A stretch of DNA of 64,000 nt from Nostoc sp. 106C (GCF_002154725.1 NZ_MTAW01000106.1:1-64000), one strand, 5' to 3'. Shown: positions 1 through 9,251, counted from the stretch's first letter. Notes: generated by a model from the sequence alone, not told the origin. Numbers and translations: made by a program.

Positions 1-124
1 TATCTTCTCAAATTTTTGTCCTGCATAGCTTAGAGTTGCCTTGTCACCCTCTAAGGTTTTGAAGAAACGGTGACATATAATTTCTTCACCCTGATTAACT
101 CAAAACTTACTCCTGACTCAAAAT

Positions 125-709
125 TTAGTACTCCGGACTCAGCACTGCCAATTGCGGGAGTAAAGCTGTAAAAGCCTTACCTCGATGGCTAATTGACCTC
201 TTCATCTGTGGCGTCATCTCAGCAAAAGTCAATTGTTTCTCCGGGACGTAAAAAATTGGGTCGTAGCCAAAACCACCATGACCACGAGGTGCATGAAGAA
301 TTGTGCCCCGACAAATACCTTCGGATTGGAGGACAATCACACCATCAGGACTAGCGATCGCTACGACACAAACAAATTGGGCTTGTCGATTTACTTCGGG
401 ACCTAATTCGTTCAATACCCTAGCGATGCGTTCTGAGTCAGTTTTGCCGTAACGAGCAGAATACACCCCTGGTGCGCCATTTAAAGCATCTACTTGTAAG
501 CCGGAATCATCTGCTATTGCCCAGTTTCCTGTGACTTGCGCGATTTGAGAGGCTTTAAGACAAGCGTTGGCGGCAAATGTCTCGCCTGTCTCTTCAATTT
601 CTAATTCTTCAGGTTTCAGCGTTAATTCCCAGCCAGAATTAGCCAGGTAAGCTTGCATTTCTCGCAACTTGCCTGGATTTCCTGTAGCTACTACAAGTAG
701 TTTAGTCAT
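125..709 (-). CDS. rdgB: RdgB/HAM1 non-canonical purine NTP pyrophosphatase
   Basis: This enzyme hydrolyses dITP, XTP and ITP to the monophosphates and so keeps deaminated purines out of DNA and RNA; it acts in the cytoplasm. The 194-residue protein has the family length and all the signature blocks: ATGNPGKLREM near the N-terminus (nucleotide binding), an acidic EETGETFAANA stretch around residue 43, the IADDSGLQVDAL metal-binding block around residue 65, GHGGFGYDPIF around residue 143 and the SHRGKA motif near the C-terminus. The initiator ATG lies inside a heptanucleotide tandem array. The nearest in-frame upstream ATG runs into a stop after five codons, so this start is the usable one. 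No Shine-Dalgarno sequence is visible. The phosphohexomutase gene lies about 110 bases upstream on the same strand. Confidence 0.95.
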   Translation of the reverse strand: MTKLLVVATGNPGKLREMQAYLANSGWELTLKPEELEIEETGETFAANACLKASQIAQVTGNWAIADDSGLQVDALNGAPGVYSARYGKTDSERIARVLNELGPEVNRQAQFVCVVAIASPDGVIVLQSEGICRGTILHAPRGHGGFGYDPIFYVPEKQLTFAEMTPQMKRSISHRGKAFTALLPQLAVLSPEY

Positions 710-768
710 TGGTCATTGGTCATTTGTCATTGGTCATTTGTCAAGAGTCAAGAGTCAATGGTCAATAG
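706..768. repeat. Heptanucleotide tandem repeat (STRR type), nine units
   Basis: There are nine consecutive 7-base units of the form TCATTGG, TCATTTG, TCAAGAG, TCAATGG and TCAATAG. This is the short tandemly repeated repetitive class known from Nostocales. The first unit contains the complement of the rdgB start codon, so the array directly abuts translation initiation of rdgB. Confidence 0.85.
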
Positions 769-816
769 TTTTTGGACTATAAACTCTTGACTTTGGACTT
801 TCGACTATGATTTATT

Positions 817-2253
817 TTACTCTGCCCAATGTTTCGCCCACGCAAGAGTTTGATGTACTCGCTCGAGTGTAGCGGCTTCGCAGTAAAGGCGTAAAACAGG
901 TTCAGTACCGCTAAAACGAATCATTAACCAGCTGTTATCAGCTAGGCGGAATTTGTAGCCGTCAATAGTTTGGCAATCGATGACAGCTTGTCCAGCAATT
1001 TCCGTTAAAGGTTGGGTTTGCAGTTGTTGTAAAAGACGCGCTCTCACTTCCATACTTGCTAGCGGCAGATCGATGCGATCGTATGCTGAATTGAAACCTG
1101 TTTGCTGCTGTAAGTACTGGTAATATTCACCTAAATCTCTTCCAGATTCCACAATAGCTTCTAGCACGTACAATGCCGATAGCAGTGCGTCTCGTTCAGG
1201 AATATGGCTACCATAGCCAATTCCTCCTGACTCTTCGCCTCCCAACAAGACCTCTGCTGCTAACATTCTGTCGGCAATATATTTGTAACCAACAGGTGTC
1301 TCAAAAACTGACAAGTGATGTAGTGCTGCGACAAGGGGAATTAAGTCAGAACCACTGACTGTTTTGACGATTTCACCGCTAAAGCCGCGCCTTAAGGTTA
1401 AATGGTCAATTAATATCGGAATTAAGACTTGCGAACTTAAAAAGTTGGCTTTTCCGTCTACGGCTGCAATGCGATCGCAGTCTCCATCAAAGACTAACCC
1501 AACCGTTAAATCAGTTTGATTTGTTTCTCGGTGAGTTTTTATGACTGTAAATAGCTGCGACAGATATTTAGGCAAGGGTTCCGGCGCCCCACCACCAAAT
1601 AAAGGGTCGCGATCGCTGTTGATTTCTCGGACGCGATCGCCTAGTAGTCTTGCCAATCCACCAGCCGCCGCCCCATGCATGACATCAGCAAACACAGTCA
1701 GTTTGCCAGCGGTTATAGCATCTCGAATTTTAGCAATATCAACTTTACCTTCTAGGCCTGCTGTATAACTGGGCCAAGGGTCAAACTTCTCCAACTTGCC
1801 TGGTGTGGTTGCCTCTGGTAATCCTTCACCCAACAGCGCTTCTATTTCTTTGGTAACTTCAGGCGATACCGATCCACCAAAATATCCCTTGACTTTTAAT
1901 CCTAAATATGGACCCGGATTATGGCTAGCGGTAATTACTAGTGCCCCCAAAGCATTGAGTTGTTTCGCCGCCCAGCTAAAAGCTGGGGTTGGTGCATAGC
2001 TTTCACTGAGTAGCACATCAAATCCAACAGCAGTGACAGCATCGGCCACAGCAAGGGCAAAGTCTTCCGCCATAAATCGGCGATCGTAACCGACAACGAT
2101 TTTCCTGCTACCTACAATAGAAAAATAAGTATCATATAATACTTTTGCTGCGACTGCGGCAACCAAGGCTAGGCGTTCAAAGGTGAACTCATCACCAATA
2201 ACACCTCGCCAGCCGTCTGTACCAAATTTGATGGAGTTCGCTACAACTGGCAT
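817..2253 (-). CDS. Phosphoglucomutase/phosphomannomutase family protein
   Basis: This alpha-D-phosphohexomutase interconverts hexose 1- and 6-phosphates through a phosphoserine enzyme, supplying glycogen and cell-surface sugar synthesis. In 478 residues the family blocks appear in order: FGTDGWRG at about 10-17, the catalytic serine loop VITASHNPG with Ser110, the magnesium loop DGDCDR at 256-261, the sugar-specificity loop GGEESGGIG near 340, and the phosphate-binding RFSGTEPVLRLY near the C-terminus. It is complete and no key residue is missing. It is monocistronic or loosely coupled to rdgB downstream. The start ATG is preceded by GGAGGTATCC-like sequence read on the opposite strand rather than by a clear ribosome site. 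Substrate preference (glucose, mannose or glucosamine) cannot be read from the sequence. Confidence 0.93.
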   Translation of the reverse strand: MPVVANSIKFGTDGWRGVIGDEFTFERLALVAAVAAKVLYDTYFSIVGSRKIVVGYDRRFMAEDFALAVADAVTAVGFDVLLSESYAPTPAFSWAAKQLNALGALVITASHNPGPYLGLKVKGYFGGSVSPEVTKEIEALLGEGLPEATTPGKLEKFDPWPSYTAGLEGKVDIAKIRDAITAGKLTVFADVMHGAAAGGLARLLGDRVREINSDRDPLFGGGAPEPLPKYLSQLFTVIKTHRETNQTDLTVGLVFDGDCDRIAAVDGKANFLSSQVLIPILIDHLTLRRGFSGEIVKTVSGSDLIPLVAALHHLSVFETPVGYKYIADRMLAAEVLLGGEESGGIGYGSHIPERDALLSALYVLEAIVESGRDLGEYYQYLQQQTGFNSAYDRIDLPLASMEVRARLLQQLQTQPLTEIAGQAVIDCQTIDGYKFRLADNSWLMIRFSGTEPVLRLYCEAATLERVHQTLAWAKHWAE

Positions 2254-2595
2254 GGAGGTATCCTAAATTTATACCTGAGGATTCTACCATTTATGCAGTA
2301 TGCTGTGTAAAAAAATATAGCTAGACTAAGTACAATTGCTACTTAGCAGTTTTGAAATAAATGTAAGTGAATTTATTTTTTAGCTCAGCCAGGTACAAAT
2401 ACTACTTCATCGTACTCGCGTCTTTCTTTAAAACACAGCTTTATTTAAAGTATGTGAAAGATCGGATCTGAGAGCGAATTTATCAAAATCAAATAACGGA
2501 ACTTATGACATATCCAAATATTAATAATCCTTAATAGAAAATACTATTAAGGATTGTATATAAGAACACAAGATGCTCAACACCCTGACTGTTCC
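2254..2595. other. Intergenic region, AT-rich
   Basis: No credible ORF is seen. The region holds the upstream sequence of the phosphohexomutase gene and a long inverted repeat just after the ParR-like stop codon, described separately. Confidence 0.6.
2526..2555 (-). terminator. Perfect 12-bp inverted repeat downstream of the ParM/ParR-like pair
   Basis: AATCCTTAATAG and CTATTAAGGATT are separated by six bases, forming an AT-rich hairpin 40 bases after the stop of the ParR-like gene. The following sequence on the minus strand is only moderately T-rich, so termination is inferred. A protein-binding operator is also possible. Confidence 0.5.
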
Positions 2596-3087
2596 TTAAA
2601 AATCATCGAGAAACTGACTAAGTCGGCTAATCACAGGGTCAACCTCTTGAGGAGGGGGAGGTGCAGAATAAGTCGTGGTATTGACTGTTTCTACTACTGA
2701 TGTTGCTGGAGGTGGATACTGAATTACTGGCCGCTCAGCGACCATAATAGCCAAATGAGCCACTTGTTGAGTAAGTTGCAGTATCTGGTGTTCCATTGAC
2801 TCCAAACGATGAGATTCCTTGGCAAAAAACCGTTCCTCAAGGTCAGCCAGTTGATTTTGCAGTTTACCGATTTGTTGTTCAACCGCTTCTGTTGATGCTG
2901 TTTGCGGACCAGGTTTCACTGATTCCGGTACACATAAAGACTGCCATAGAGCTTCTTTGCAGAGGTCGCTGAAAGTTTTATCGACTTGTTTCTCCAAATA
3001 GCTTTCTACAAGAGCCAACAAGCTTTCATCAGCAACCCCTGGATTGAACGTGACCGATTTCACTACTTTTTTTGACCATTGGAACAT
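2596..3087 (-). CDS. ParR-like small partner of an actin-like protein
   Basis: The 163-residue protein starts five bases after the actin-like gene and is probably co-transcribed with it. The N-terminal third (about 1-55) is compact and includes VTFNPGVADESLLALVESYLEKQ. It resembles the ribbon-helix-helix DNA-binding end of ParR-type adaptors, which bind regularly spaced sites and also to a site resembling the ParM motor's end. Residues about 70-125 form a heptad-rich coiled coil. A proline-rich region (YPPPATS, APPPPQEVDP) and a short helix SRLSQFLDDF follow; a conserved C-terminal tail of this kind would suit filament contact. Assignment rests mainly on gene order and architecture, since this family diverges rapidly. 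A chromosomal, non-segregation role is possible. Confidence 0.6.
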   Translation of the reverse strand: MFQWSKKVVKSVTFNPGVADESLLALVESYLEKQVDKTFSDLCKEALWQSLCVPESVKPGPQTASTEAVEQQIGKLQNQLADLEERFFAKESHRLESMEHQILQLTQQVAHLAIMVAERPVIQYPPPATSVVETVNTTTYSAPPPPQEVDPVISRLSQFLDDF

Positions 3088-3092
3088 CAGTT

Positions 3093-4241
3093 TTAAGCCC
3101 TAGAAGAGCGAACGGCTGATAATTGTGCCTCTCCATAAATATACTGCCCCAAGGCGTTAGCTTGACGGGAAGGTGCAGCTAAATAAGCGTTAATTTTAGC
3201 CTCCTTCAGCAGACGTTGTACATCTTCCCAGAAGAATTGACCCCCCCCGCCGGTGATAATCACATCAGTCACACGCTCTGGTAACCACGCTAGTACACGA
3301 CTACAAATTTCCCGAGAAAACATCTCTGTGAGATTGGGGAGAAAATCATCTAGATTTGTAGGCTTACTTGCACCTTTGGGACGATAAAATCTTTCGCCCT
3401 TAGGTTTGTTAACAGCGGAAATCAATGCCAGAGATTGGCTATCAGCTCCCTCGATTTCAGCGGCTACTAATTCATAAAACTTATTCATCCCGAAATCTTC
3501 ACTCTTAGAAGCACCTCGAGCGAAGCGGAAGTTATCTACCATCAAAAGATCGATGGTTTGATGCCCAATATCAACGATAGCAACTGATATTTTTGTAAAA
3601 TCGGGAACAGTTGCACCTTTTTGAGGTTGAGCTTCTGACCAGAGCAGACTACCGTAGCCTTCTGGCATTACCCAAACTTTGCTGACATTTAGTGTTACGG
3701 ATTCGCCGCGGAAGTTTAAAACATGAGGCCCACTTACCAGGCTGATCAACTGCGCTTTTTCCTTTTCAAATTGCTCTAAAGAAAGGAAAGGCAGACCTAG
3801 TACGACCGAGATATCGTCTTTGAGCTTAAAATACCCGGCACTTGCCAACACTTTTACCAGTGCATCCTCTACCTTAGATTGACCTACTCCCAAATTAGCT
3901 CCAAAATCTGCTGCCAACTGACCGACAGCGTAGCCACTACCTTGATATTCCAGCCATAAATCCATTAAAGGATCGGTAGCGCGAGCCTCAAACACACCTC
4001 CACGTACCTGTTCTATTGACATTTGCTTTACGTTTGCAGGTACAAACACCACATTGTTTGGTTCGCGGCTGACACAAGTCTTGGTAGAAGTTCTGCCTAA
4101 ATCAACGCTGAGAATAGCCTTACCAGAAAAGGTGCTTGGCTTGGGAGTAGTAGTAGCATTGATTGGGGTGGACGCTGACACCCTATTCATGGGTATAGCA
4201 GCGGCATTTATCGGGGTGGCGGCGGAAGGTTGGTCTGTCAT
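3093..4241 (-). CDS. ParM/StbA-type actin-like ATPase
   Basis: This is an actin-fold ATPase expected to form dynamic filaments. The actin signature blocks are visible: phosphate-1 loop SVDLGRTSTK at about 45-54, phosphate-2 loop VAIVDIGHQTIDLLMV near 220-235, and the adenosine loop VIITGGGGQFFW near 338. The first 40 residues are a low-complexity Ala/Thr/Pro extension in which the word TPIN recurs, unusual for ParM. The total of 382 residues is otherwise typical. It is followed at five bases by a ParR-like gene, the normal parMR order. No iterated parC-like repeats were seen in the 210 bases upstream. On a chromosome such pairs are less well understood than on plasmids. Function in DNA positioning is inference. 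Confidence 0.8.
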   Translation of the reverse strand: MTDQPSAATPINAAAIPMNRVSASTPINATTTPKPSTFSGKAILSVDLGRTSTKTCVSREPNNVVFVPANVKQMSIEQVRGGVFEARATDPLMDLWLEYQGSGYAVGQLAADFGANLGVGQSKVEDALVKVLASAGYFKLKDDISVVLGLPFLSLEQFEKEKAQLISLVSGPHVLNFRGESVTLNVSKVWVMPEGYGSLLWSEAQPQKGATVPDFTKISVAIVDIGHQTIDLLMVDNFRFARGASKSEDFGMNKFYELVAAEIEGADSQSLALISAVNKPKGERFYRPKGASKPTNLDDFLPNLTEMFSREICSRVLAWLPERVTDVIITGGGGQFFWEDVQRLLKEAKINAYLAAPSRQANALGQYIYGEAQLSAVRSSRA

Positions 4242-4451
4242 AAAAGCTCCTAGTCCTAACTTAACTGTAAAAAGTTATCCTGCTCAATCTTACAAAAATG
4301 GGAATTACCAGAAATTTCAGGCTGCGTCAAGTGTAGCTAGAAATACGCAAAAAATTAAGTCAGGCGATCGCGAATCTAGCATTATTTGGGATAGTGTAGG
4401 CCAATATGAGGTATATTTAACACCTATTTTGACGCCAAAAGCCTGTGTATG

Positions 4452-5075
4452 TCATTTTCTAGGGCTTTTACGCTTGCGTTTGAACACCCAAATAGCAAAT
4501 GCCAGAACCAGGCTCCCAAGCAAAATTTTTGATACAGGAGCAAGGTACTTATCCACAAGTTCATACTGACTACCCAACAAGTATCCTGAGTATGTTAGCA
4601 AACATACCCAAGCAGCGCTACCCAAAGTTGTATAAAATAGAAATGGTATCAAAGGCAGATTGCTGATGCCCGCAGGTACAGAAATTAAAGTACGGATTCC
4701 TGGGACAAGGCGACCAATGAGAACTGCCTTCCTACCTTTAACGCCAAACCAGCGTGTGGCTTTAGTTATATCTTTGCTAGATATAGCTAGCCATTTGCCG
4801 TATTTATCAGCCAAAGCTCTTAAGCGCTCTTCGCCCAAAAACTTGCCTGGATAATACCAGATGAGTGCGCCTACTACAGAACCCAAAAGTCCGGCGAAAA
4901 ATACGCCAAAAATATTGAGTTTTGCTCCTCCTGGCTGATATGGACTTGCTGTAAATCCTGCCAGTGGCATGATCAATTCTGAAGGAATCGGGGGAAAGAG
5001 ATTCTCCAGGAACATCAGTAGAGCAATTCCCCAGTAGTCAAACTTTGTAATGGTATGAGTTATCCATTCGAGCAT
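4452..5075 (-). CDS. DedA family membrane protein
   Basis: This integral membrane protein of the DedA/VTT superfamily has members that act as undecaprenyl-phosphate or phospholipid flippases or scramblases and affect envelope homeostasis. The 207 residues contain the family block FLENLFPPIPSELIMPLAG at about 22-40, a re-entrant-loop region, and the second block RWFGVKGRKAVLIGRLVPGIR with the conserved Gly-Arg and Pro-Gly-Arg residues at about 108-128. Four to five hydrophobic segments are evident. The C-terminus is basic (KRKRKSPRK), favouring a cytoplasmic tail. It stands alone between an oppositely placed hairpin terminator and the actin-like gene. Confidence 0.9.
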   Translation of the reverse strand: MLEWITHTITKFDYWGIALLMFLENLFPPIPSELIMPLAGFTASPYQPGGAKLNIFGVFFAGLLGSVVGALIWYYPGKFLGEERLRALADKYGKWLAISSKDITKATRWFGVKGRKAVLIGRLVPGIRTLISVPAGISNLPLIPFLFYTTLGSAAWVCLLTYSGYLLGSQYELVDKYLAPVSKILLGSLVLAFAIWVFKRKRKSPRK

Positions 5076-5253
5076 TGAGTCATTCCTGAAATTGCTACAC
5101 CAGTCTGGTTGCTAAATTCAGCCTTAGCTTTGTCAAAAGTTAATTATCTGTATTTGTTTGAGTCAAGATAACGTGATTGGACTCAAATTGGCAATTAATT
5201 CTATTGAGAAATGGAAGAAGACGAATTGACAAATTACAGGTAGGTACAAAAAA

Positions 5254-5288
5254 CAAAAGTCAAAAGTGAAAACTACTTTTGACTTTTG
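5254..5288 (-). terminator. Rho-independent terminator of the Gfo/Idh/MocA gene
   Basis: A perfect 14-bp stem (CAAAAGTCAAAAGT with ACTTTTGACTTTTG) encloses a seven-base loop. On the minus strand it is followed by a run of six T, shortly after the stop codon at 5312. Confidence 0.8.
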
Positions 5289-5311
5289 TCTTCTTTATGC
5301 CCCCTGCTGGT

Positions 5312-6418
5312 CTAGACTGTTGGGGTTAATGATTGCACTCTCGATTCTGATTGCCAGTCTAATGGATTCCAAACCCGATCTTCTAGAGCCATCTGCTCAA
5401 TTAAACTGGCTAATCTTAAAGCTTTCAGCGCTTGTTCACCACCAACTGAGGGTTGATTGCCACCGTGGACACAGTTGACAAAATGTTCTAACTCTGCACT
5501 CAGAGGTTGAATATTAGTGGTATAGACTTTCTCAATTACACCGTCTTGACGATAAAGTATTTGCCGATGATCGTTGAGAGAGTTGGCATTAGTTTGTCGG
5601 TGAATCAAAATCTCATTTTTGAGAAAATCTGCCTCAGTAAATGAATTTTTACAATGAGCTACAATGCGGCGGATTTTTCTATGGGTGACTTTGCTGGCAG
5701 TCAAAGTAGCTACAATCCCATTAGCAAATCCTAAGGTGGCAGTTACGTAATCTAAATAACCAGAGTCCAGTGCCCGACTGCCGCTTGCAGTCAACTTTAC
5801 TACTGGGGAGGCAGCTAATTCCAGAAGTAGGTCAATGTCGTGGATCATTAAATCCAGCACAACAGAAACATCGTTTGCTCGGTCTGAATAAGGACTCATT
5901 CGATGAGCTTCTATCGCTAGCAATTCCTCAGTTTTCAGTACTTTGCTCAGTTCTCGGAATGCGGGATTGAAGCGCTCAATGTGACCTACTTGGAGAATAC
6001 ACTGAGATTCAGCTGCGGCATTGACTAGAGATTCTGCCTCAGAAATACTAGCGGCAATTGGCTTTTCAATTAAAACGTGAATTCCCGCCAACAGACAGTT
6101 GATGCCCACGGCGTAATGCAGGCGAGTAGGAACAGCAATGCAAACTGCTTCCACATGAGGTAGCAAATCACAATAGTCTTCAAAAAATTTGACCTTGTAT
6201 TTGCTAGCGGTTTCTAATCCTCGCTCGACGTTAATATCTGAAACACCCACCAGTTCAACATCTTTCATTGAACTCAAGACTCGGGTGTGATGTTGTCCCA
6301 TGTTACCCACCCCAATTACGCCTATGCGAATTGGTCGTGGTTGGTTGCGCTGTGTATATAGATTTGGTTCTGCCACTGATATGCTATCTTGCACTATTAT
6401 TCTCTCCTCAACCACCAA
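5312..6418 (-). CDS. Gfo/Idh/MocA family NAD(P)-dependent oxidoreductase
   Basis: This is a Rossmann-fold dehydrogenase that usually acts on sugars, inositols or nucleotide sugars. The N-terminal 30 residues precede the fold. The nucleotide loop is GVIGVGNMGQHH at about 33-44, and the family hallmark EKPIA lies near residue 136, with its lysine being the conserved catalytic/cofactor residue. VGHIERFNPAF near 162 and a histidine-containing MIHDIDLLLEL segment near 208 match the C-terminal substrate domain. The 368-residue length is normal. It has its own terminator and about 600 bases of upstream non-coding sequence, so it is probably monocistronic. UDP-N-acetylglucosamine 3-dehydrogenase-like members have this size and HIERFNPA block, but the substrate is not determined here. 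Confidence 0.9.
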   Translation of the reverse strand: MVVEERIIVQDSISVAEPNLYTQRNQPRPIRIGVIGVGNMGQHHTRVLSSMKDVELVGVSDINVERGLETASKYKVKFFEDYCDLLPHVEAVCIAVPTRLHYAVGINCLLAGIHVLIEKPIAASISEAESLVNAAAESQCILQVGHIERFNPAFRELSKVLKTEELLAIEAHRMSPYSDRANDVSVVLDLMIHDIDLLLELAASPVVKLTASGSRALDSGYLDYVTATLGFANGIVATLTASKVTHRKIRRIVAHCKNSFTEADFLKNEILIHRQTNANSLNDHRQILYRQDGVIEKVYTTNIQPLSAELEHFVNCVHGGNQPSVGGEQALKALRLASLIEQMALEDRVWNPLDWQSESRVQSLTPTV

Positions 6419-7014
6419 ATTTAGAGACGCTACGGTCGTTGGCCTTTATACTTAACTGCCAGTTACGATCCGTCTAAAACCATCCAGATGGTAACATAGA
6501 GGTTCTATTTATGAAGAATTTCAAAGTTTGTTATGGGTTCCCGTAATCTGAGTATCTTTTGTATAGTCAGTTCGCCATTGATTAATTTTTTACACTTTAT
6601 CCAAAATCTAATATGTCTTTTTATTAACTTAAAAATCTAAGTAATACTTAAGAGTAAATTACCGAGTGGCAATTAGGTAATTAATCATCTAGATTAATAT
6701 CTGAATTGATACAATTAGAAGTTAATAATTTTTTTGTTAGTAAAAATACAAAAAACTAAAAATGCCATACTGAGACTTTATTTGAATAAAGAGTGCAAGA
6801 ATTTATTAATAATGACCCTCACTGATACACTTTAATAATTTTTACATAATTATTCGCAACACTTGCAAATTCTGCCGTGCAATTTTTAGAGCACATTAGT
6901 GTAGATGTTAACCTTTAGCTGTTTAAGGCGTAATCAGAACTGCGATCGCCAACAGGGGTAAAAAGGCTCTAGCAATAAAATTTAGCGATTAGAAATCCAA
7001 AATTTAAACCCGCG
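6419..7014. other. Long divergent intergenic region
   Basis: About 600 AT-rich bases lie between the divergent oxidoreductase gene and queC. It must hold both promoters. A HIP1 octamer lies at about 6943-6952. I looked for a preQ1-type riboswitch ahead of queC and did not find a convincing one. Confidence 0.6.
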
Positions 7015-7692
7015 ATGAAAGCTGTAATTCTGTTGTCTGGAGGATTAGACTCTTCCACAATTCTGTACCAAGCCAAAGCTGATGGCTATGAGTGTCACGC
7101 CCTTTCCTTTGATTACCGACAACGACATCGGCGAGAGTTAAAGTCTGCCTTGTTGGTGGCGCAAAAAGCTGGTGTGGTAAAACACCAAGTAGTGAATTTC
7201 GATTTACGACAATGGGGTGGTTCGGCACTTACAGACGATGGAATTGATTTACCGGAGGAGCGTTCTTTGGATGAGATGTCTCAAAACATTCCTGTAACCT
7301 ATGTACCTGCCCGAAATACTATCTTTTTAAGTTTTGCCCTCGCTTACTCAGAAACAATAGCAGCCGAACGTGTCTATATCGGCGTTAATGCCTTGGATTA
7401 TTCGGGTTATCCTGATTGTCGCCCAGACTATATCCAGGCGATGCAGGAAGTTTTTCGGTTAGGAACCAAGCAAGGACGAGAGGGAGAACCCATTACTATT
7501 GTTGCGCCCTTGATTAACCTGAAAAAAACCGAAATTATTCAGCTGGGTAATCAACTAGGTGTTCCTTGGGAACTTACTTGGTCTTGTTACGCTGGTGCTG
7601 ATGTTGCCTGTGGTGCCTGTGATTCTTGTCGGCTAAGGCTAGCAGCTTTTGCAGAATTAGGATTAAACGATCCTGTACCTTATGCTCACTAG
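7015..7692 (+). CDS. queC: 7-cyano-7-deazaguanine synthase QueC
   Basis: QueC converts 7-carboxy-7-deazaguanine to preQ0 using ATP and ammonia, a step in queuosine synthesis for tRNA wobble positions. The PP-loop LSGGLDSSTILYQA begins at about residue 7, and the second conserved block YVPARNTIFLSFALAYSE lies near 96-113. The C-terminal zinc site is WSCYAGADVACGACDSCRLR at about 190-209, with four cysteines. The length of 225 residues is typical. The ATG start fits the family N-terminus directly. No other queuosine gene is in the window, so it appears to be a stand-alone gene. Confidence 0.96.
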   Translation: MKAVILLSGGLDSSTILYQAKADGYECHALSFDYRQRHRRELKSALLVAQKAGVVKHQVVNFDLRQWGGSALTDDGIDLPEERSLDEMSQNIPVTYVPARNTIFLSFALAYSETIAAERVYIGVNALDYSGYPDCRPDYIQAMQEVFRLGTKQGREGEPITIVAPLINLKKTEIIQLGNQLGVPWELTWSCYAGADVACGACDSCRLRLAAFAELGLNDPVPYAH

Positions 7693-7755
7693 GGCGGGGT
7701 AGGGAAGCAAGGAAGCAGAGGAGAGAAGAAATAACTAATGATTCTTGACTCTTAC

Positions 7756-9129
7756 CTATTGCCCTTCTGATTGCGTTTCCGTATCTGCTTGCAAGCGTCG
7801 TAGTTGCACTTGGTGCAATCTGGGTCCAATTACTGAAACGACAGTAAATTCCAGATTTTGAAAAAAGAAGGTTTCACCTTTGGCGGGAAGTTTCTGGAGA
7901 TGGTAAAGCAGAAAGCCTCCTAATGTCTGATATTCCTTCGTCAAGGGCAAATTCAAATCCAAAACTTCGTTGAGGTCTTCTAAGTTGATTTGCGCTTGTA
8001 CTAAAAATGTCTGCTCATCTAACATTTGGATCAGCAAGTCTTCAGCGCTATCAAGTACACCTGCGTCACCAATAATCTCGGCAATCACATCTTGGAGCGT
8101 CACTAATCCCACAATACCGCCAAATTCATTCACAACCATTACCATCGCTGGCTTTTCCTGCTGCATCATTGGTAATAGTTCACTCAAGGGCGTGTGTTCC
8201 GGGACAAAGCGCGCCGGACGCATCCAAGGTTGAATCAGCGATTCTAAAGTCAGCTTTCCTACAGCCAAAGGTTGTGCCAAATCTTTAAAGTAAACTATGC
8301 CGCGGATGTCGTCTAAAGATTCTCCAACAATGGGATAGCGGGAGTGACCAGTAGCAGCCATTTCCTTAAGAAATCTCTGAAAGGTAGCATCTTTAGGCAA
8401 CGCTACAATGCTGGTGCGGGGAATCATCACTTCTTGTGCCATCACATCCCCGAATTCAAAGATGTTATTTAGCAGTTCTCGCTCTGAAACCTGTAAACCA
8501 GTTGATTCTCGTTCTGTAGAGATAATCAGCTGCAATTCTTCCGAAGTGACAGGTGGTCTCCAGCCTTGACCGGTGTATTCGATGCCGAACAGTCTTAACA
8601 GCCAACGATTTGATTGGTTAAGAATCCAGATGAAGGGGCTGAAAAAACGTACGATCGCTTTTACTGAAGGTCCCAAAAACCTTGCTAGCTGTTCTGAGTA
8701 CAGCATTGCTACTGATTTAGGGCAAAGTTCTCCTAAAACGATTTGCAGATAAGCAACCAAAAAAAAGGCGATGGGAATGGATAGGGAATGAGCGATAAAC
8801 AGACTCATTTGTTGAGGTAAAGGCCAGGATTTTAACCATGCATTCACCAGCATGACAATCGAGCTTTCACCAATCCATCCCAGTGCCAAACTAGAGAGCG
8901 TAATGCCTAACTGGGTGGTAGATAGCAGTCGGTCAATACTACGTTGCAACATTTCCACAGCGATCGCGGGAATGTCACCAGCTTGGACTAACTGATGGAT
9001 ACGCGATCGCCGCACTGTCACCATTGAGAACTCAGCTGTGACAAAAAAAGCATTGATGGCAATCAGTAGCAGCACTGATAACAATCGCAGCCCCACATCT
9101 GTCCAAATTAAGCTAGGTAAACCACTCAC
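7756..9129 (-). CDS. CNNM/CorC (DUF21-CBS-CorC_HlyC) membrane protein
   Basis: This belongs to the hemolysin C/CorC/CNNM family, implicated in magnesium, cobalt or sodium export. An N-terminal DUF21 transmembrane domain (three to four helices, beginning LRLLSVLLLIAINAFFVTAEF) precedes two CBS domains, including VMIPRTSIVAL and NEFGGIVGLVTLQDV, and a C-terminal CorC_HlyC domain with EYQTLGGFLLYHL. The open frame extends upstream to 9243, but that extension starts with TTG and reads through the intergenic word family AATTCCCGAATCCAAAATTG. GTG at 9129, or possibly 9096, is the better start. At 457 residues it matches the family. Ion specificity cannot be inferred. Confidence 0.88.
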   Translation of the reverse strand: MSGLPSLIWTDVGLRLLSVLLLIAINAFFVTAEFSMVTVRRSRIHQLVQAGDIPAIAVEMLQRSIDRLLSTTQLGITLSSLALGWIGESSIVMLVNAWLKSWPLPQQMSLFIAHSLSIPIAFFLVAYLQIVLGELCPKSVAMLYSEQLARFLGPSVKAIVRFFSPFIWILNQSNRWLLRLFGIEYTGQGWRPPVTSEELQLIISTERESTGLQVSERELLNNIFEFGDVMAQEVMIPRTSIVALPKDATFQRFLKEMAATGHSRYPIVGESLDDIRGIVYFKDLAQPLAVGKLTLESLIQPWMRPARFVPEHTPLSELLPMMQQEKPAMVMVVNEFGGIVGLVTLQDVIAEIIGDAGVLDSAEDLLIQMLDEQTFLVQAQINLEDLNEVLDLNLPLTKEYQTLGGFLLYHLQKLPAKGETFFFQNLEFTVVSVIGPRLHQVQLRRLQADTETQSEGQ

Positions 9130-9251
9130 CGCTAAAGCTCGTGTACGACTTATGCACCCACTCTTGGATTTGCAATTTTGGATTCGGGAATTAGGAATGG
9201 TGGTTGCGATTTTTCCCCAGTCCCCAGTTCCCAACCACGCCAAGCATTTGC

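Noticed and set aside
6900-7014. preQ1-like riboswitch ahead of queC
   Set aside because: GGCTCTAGC resembles part of the motif, but the second pseudoknot strand is missing.
7756-9243. Long TTG-initiated version of the CorC/HlyC gene
   Set aside because: The extra 38 residues come from intergenic filler sequence and the TTG lacks a ribosome site.
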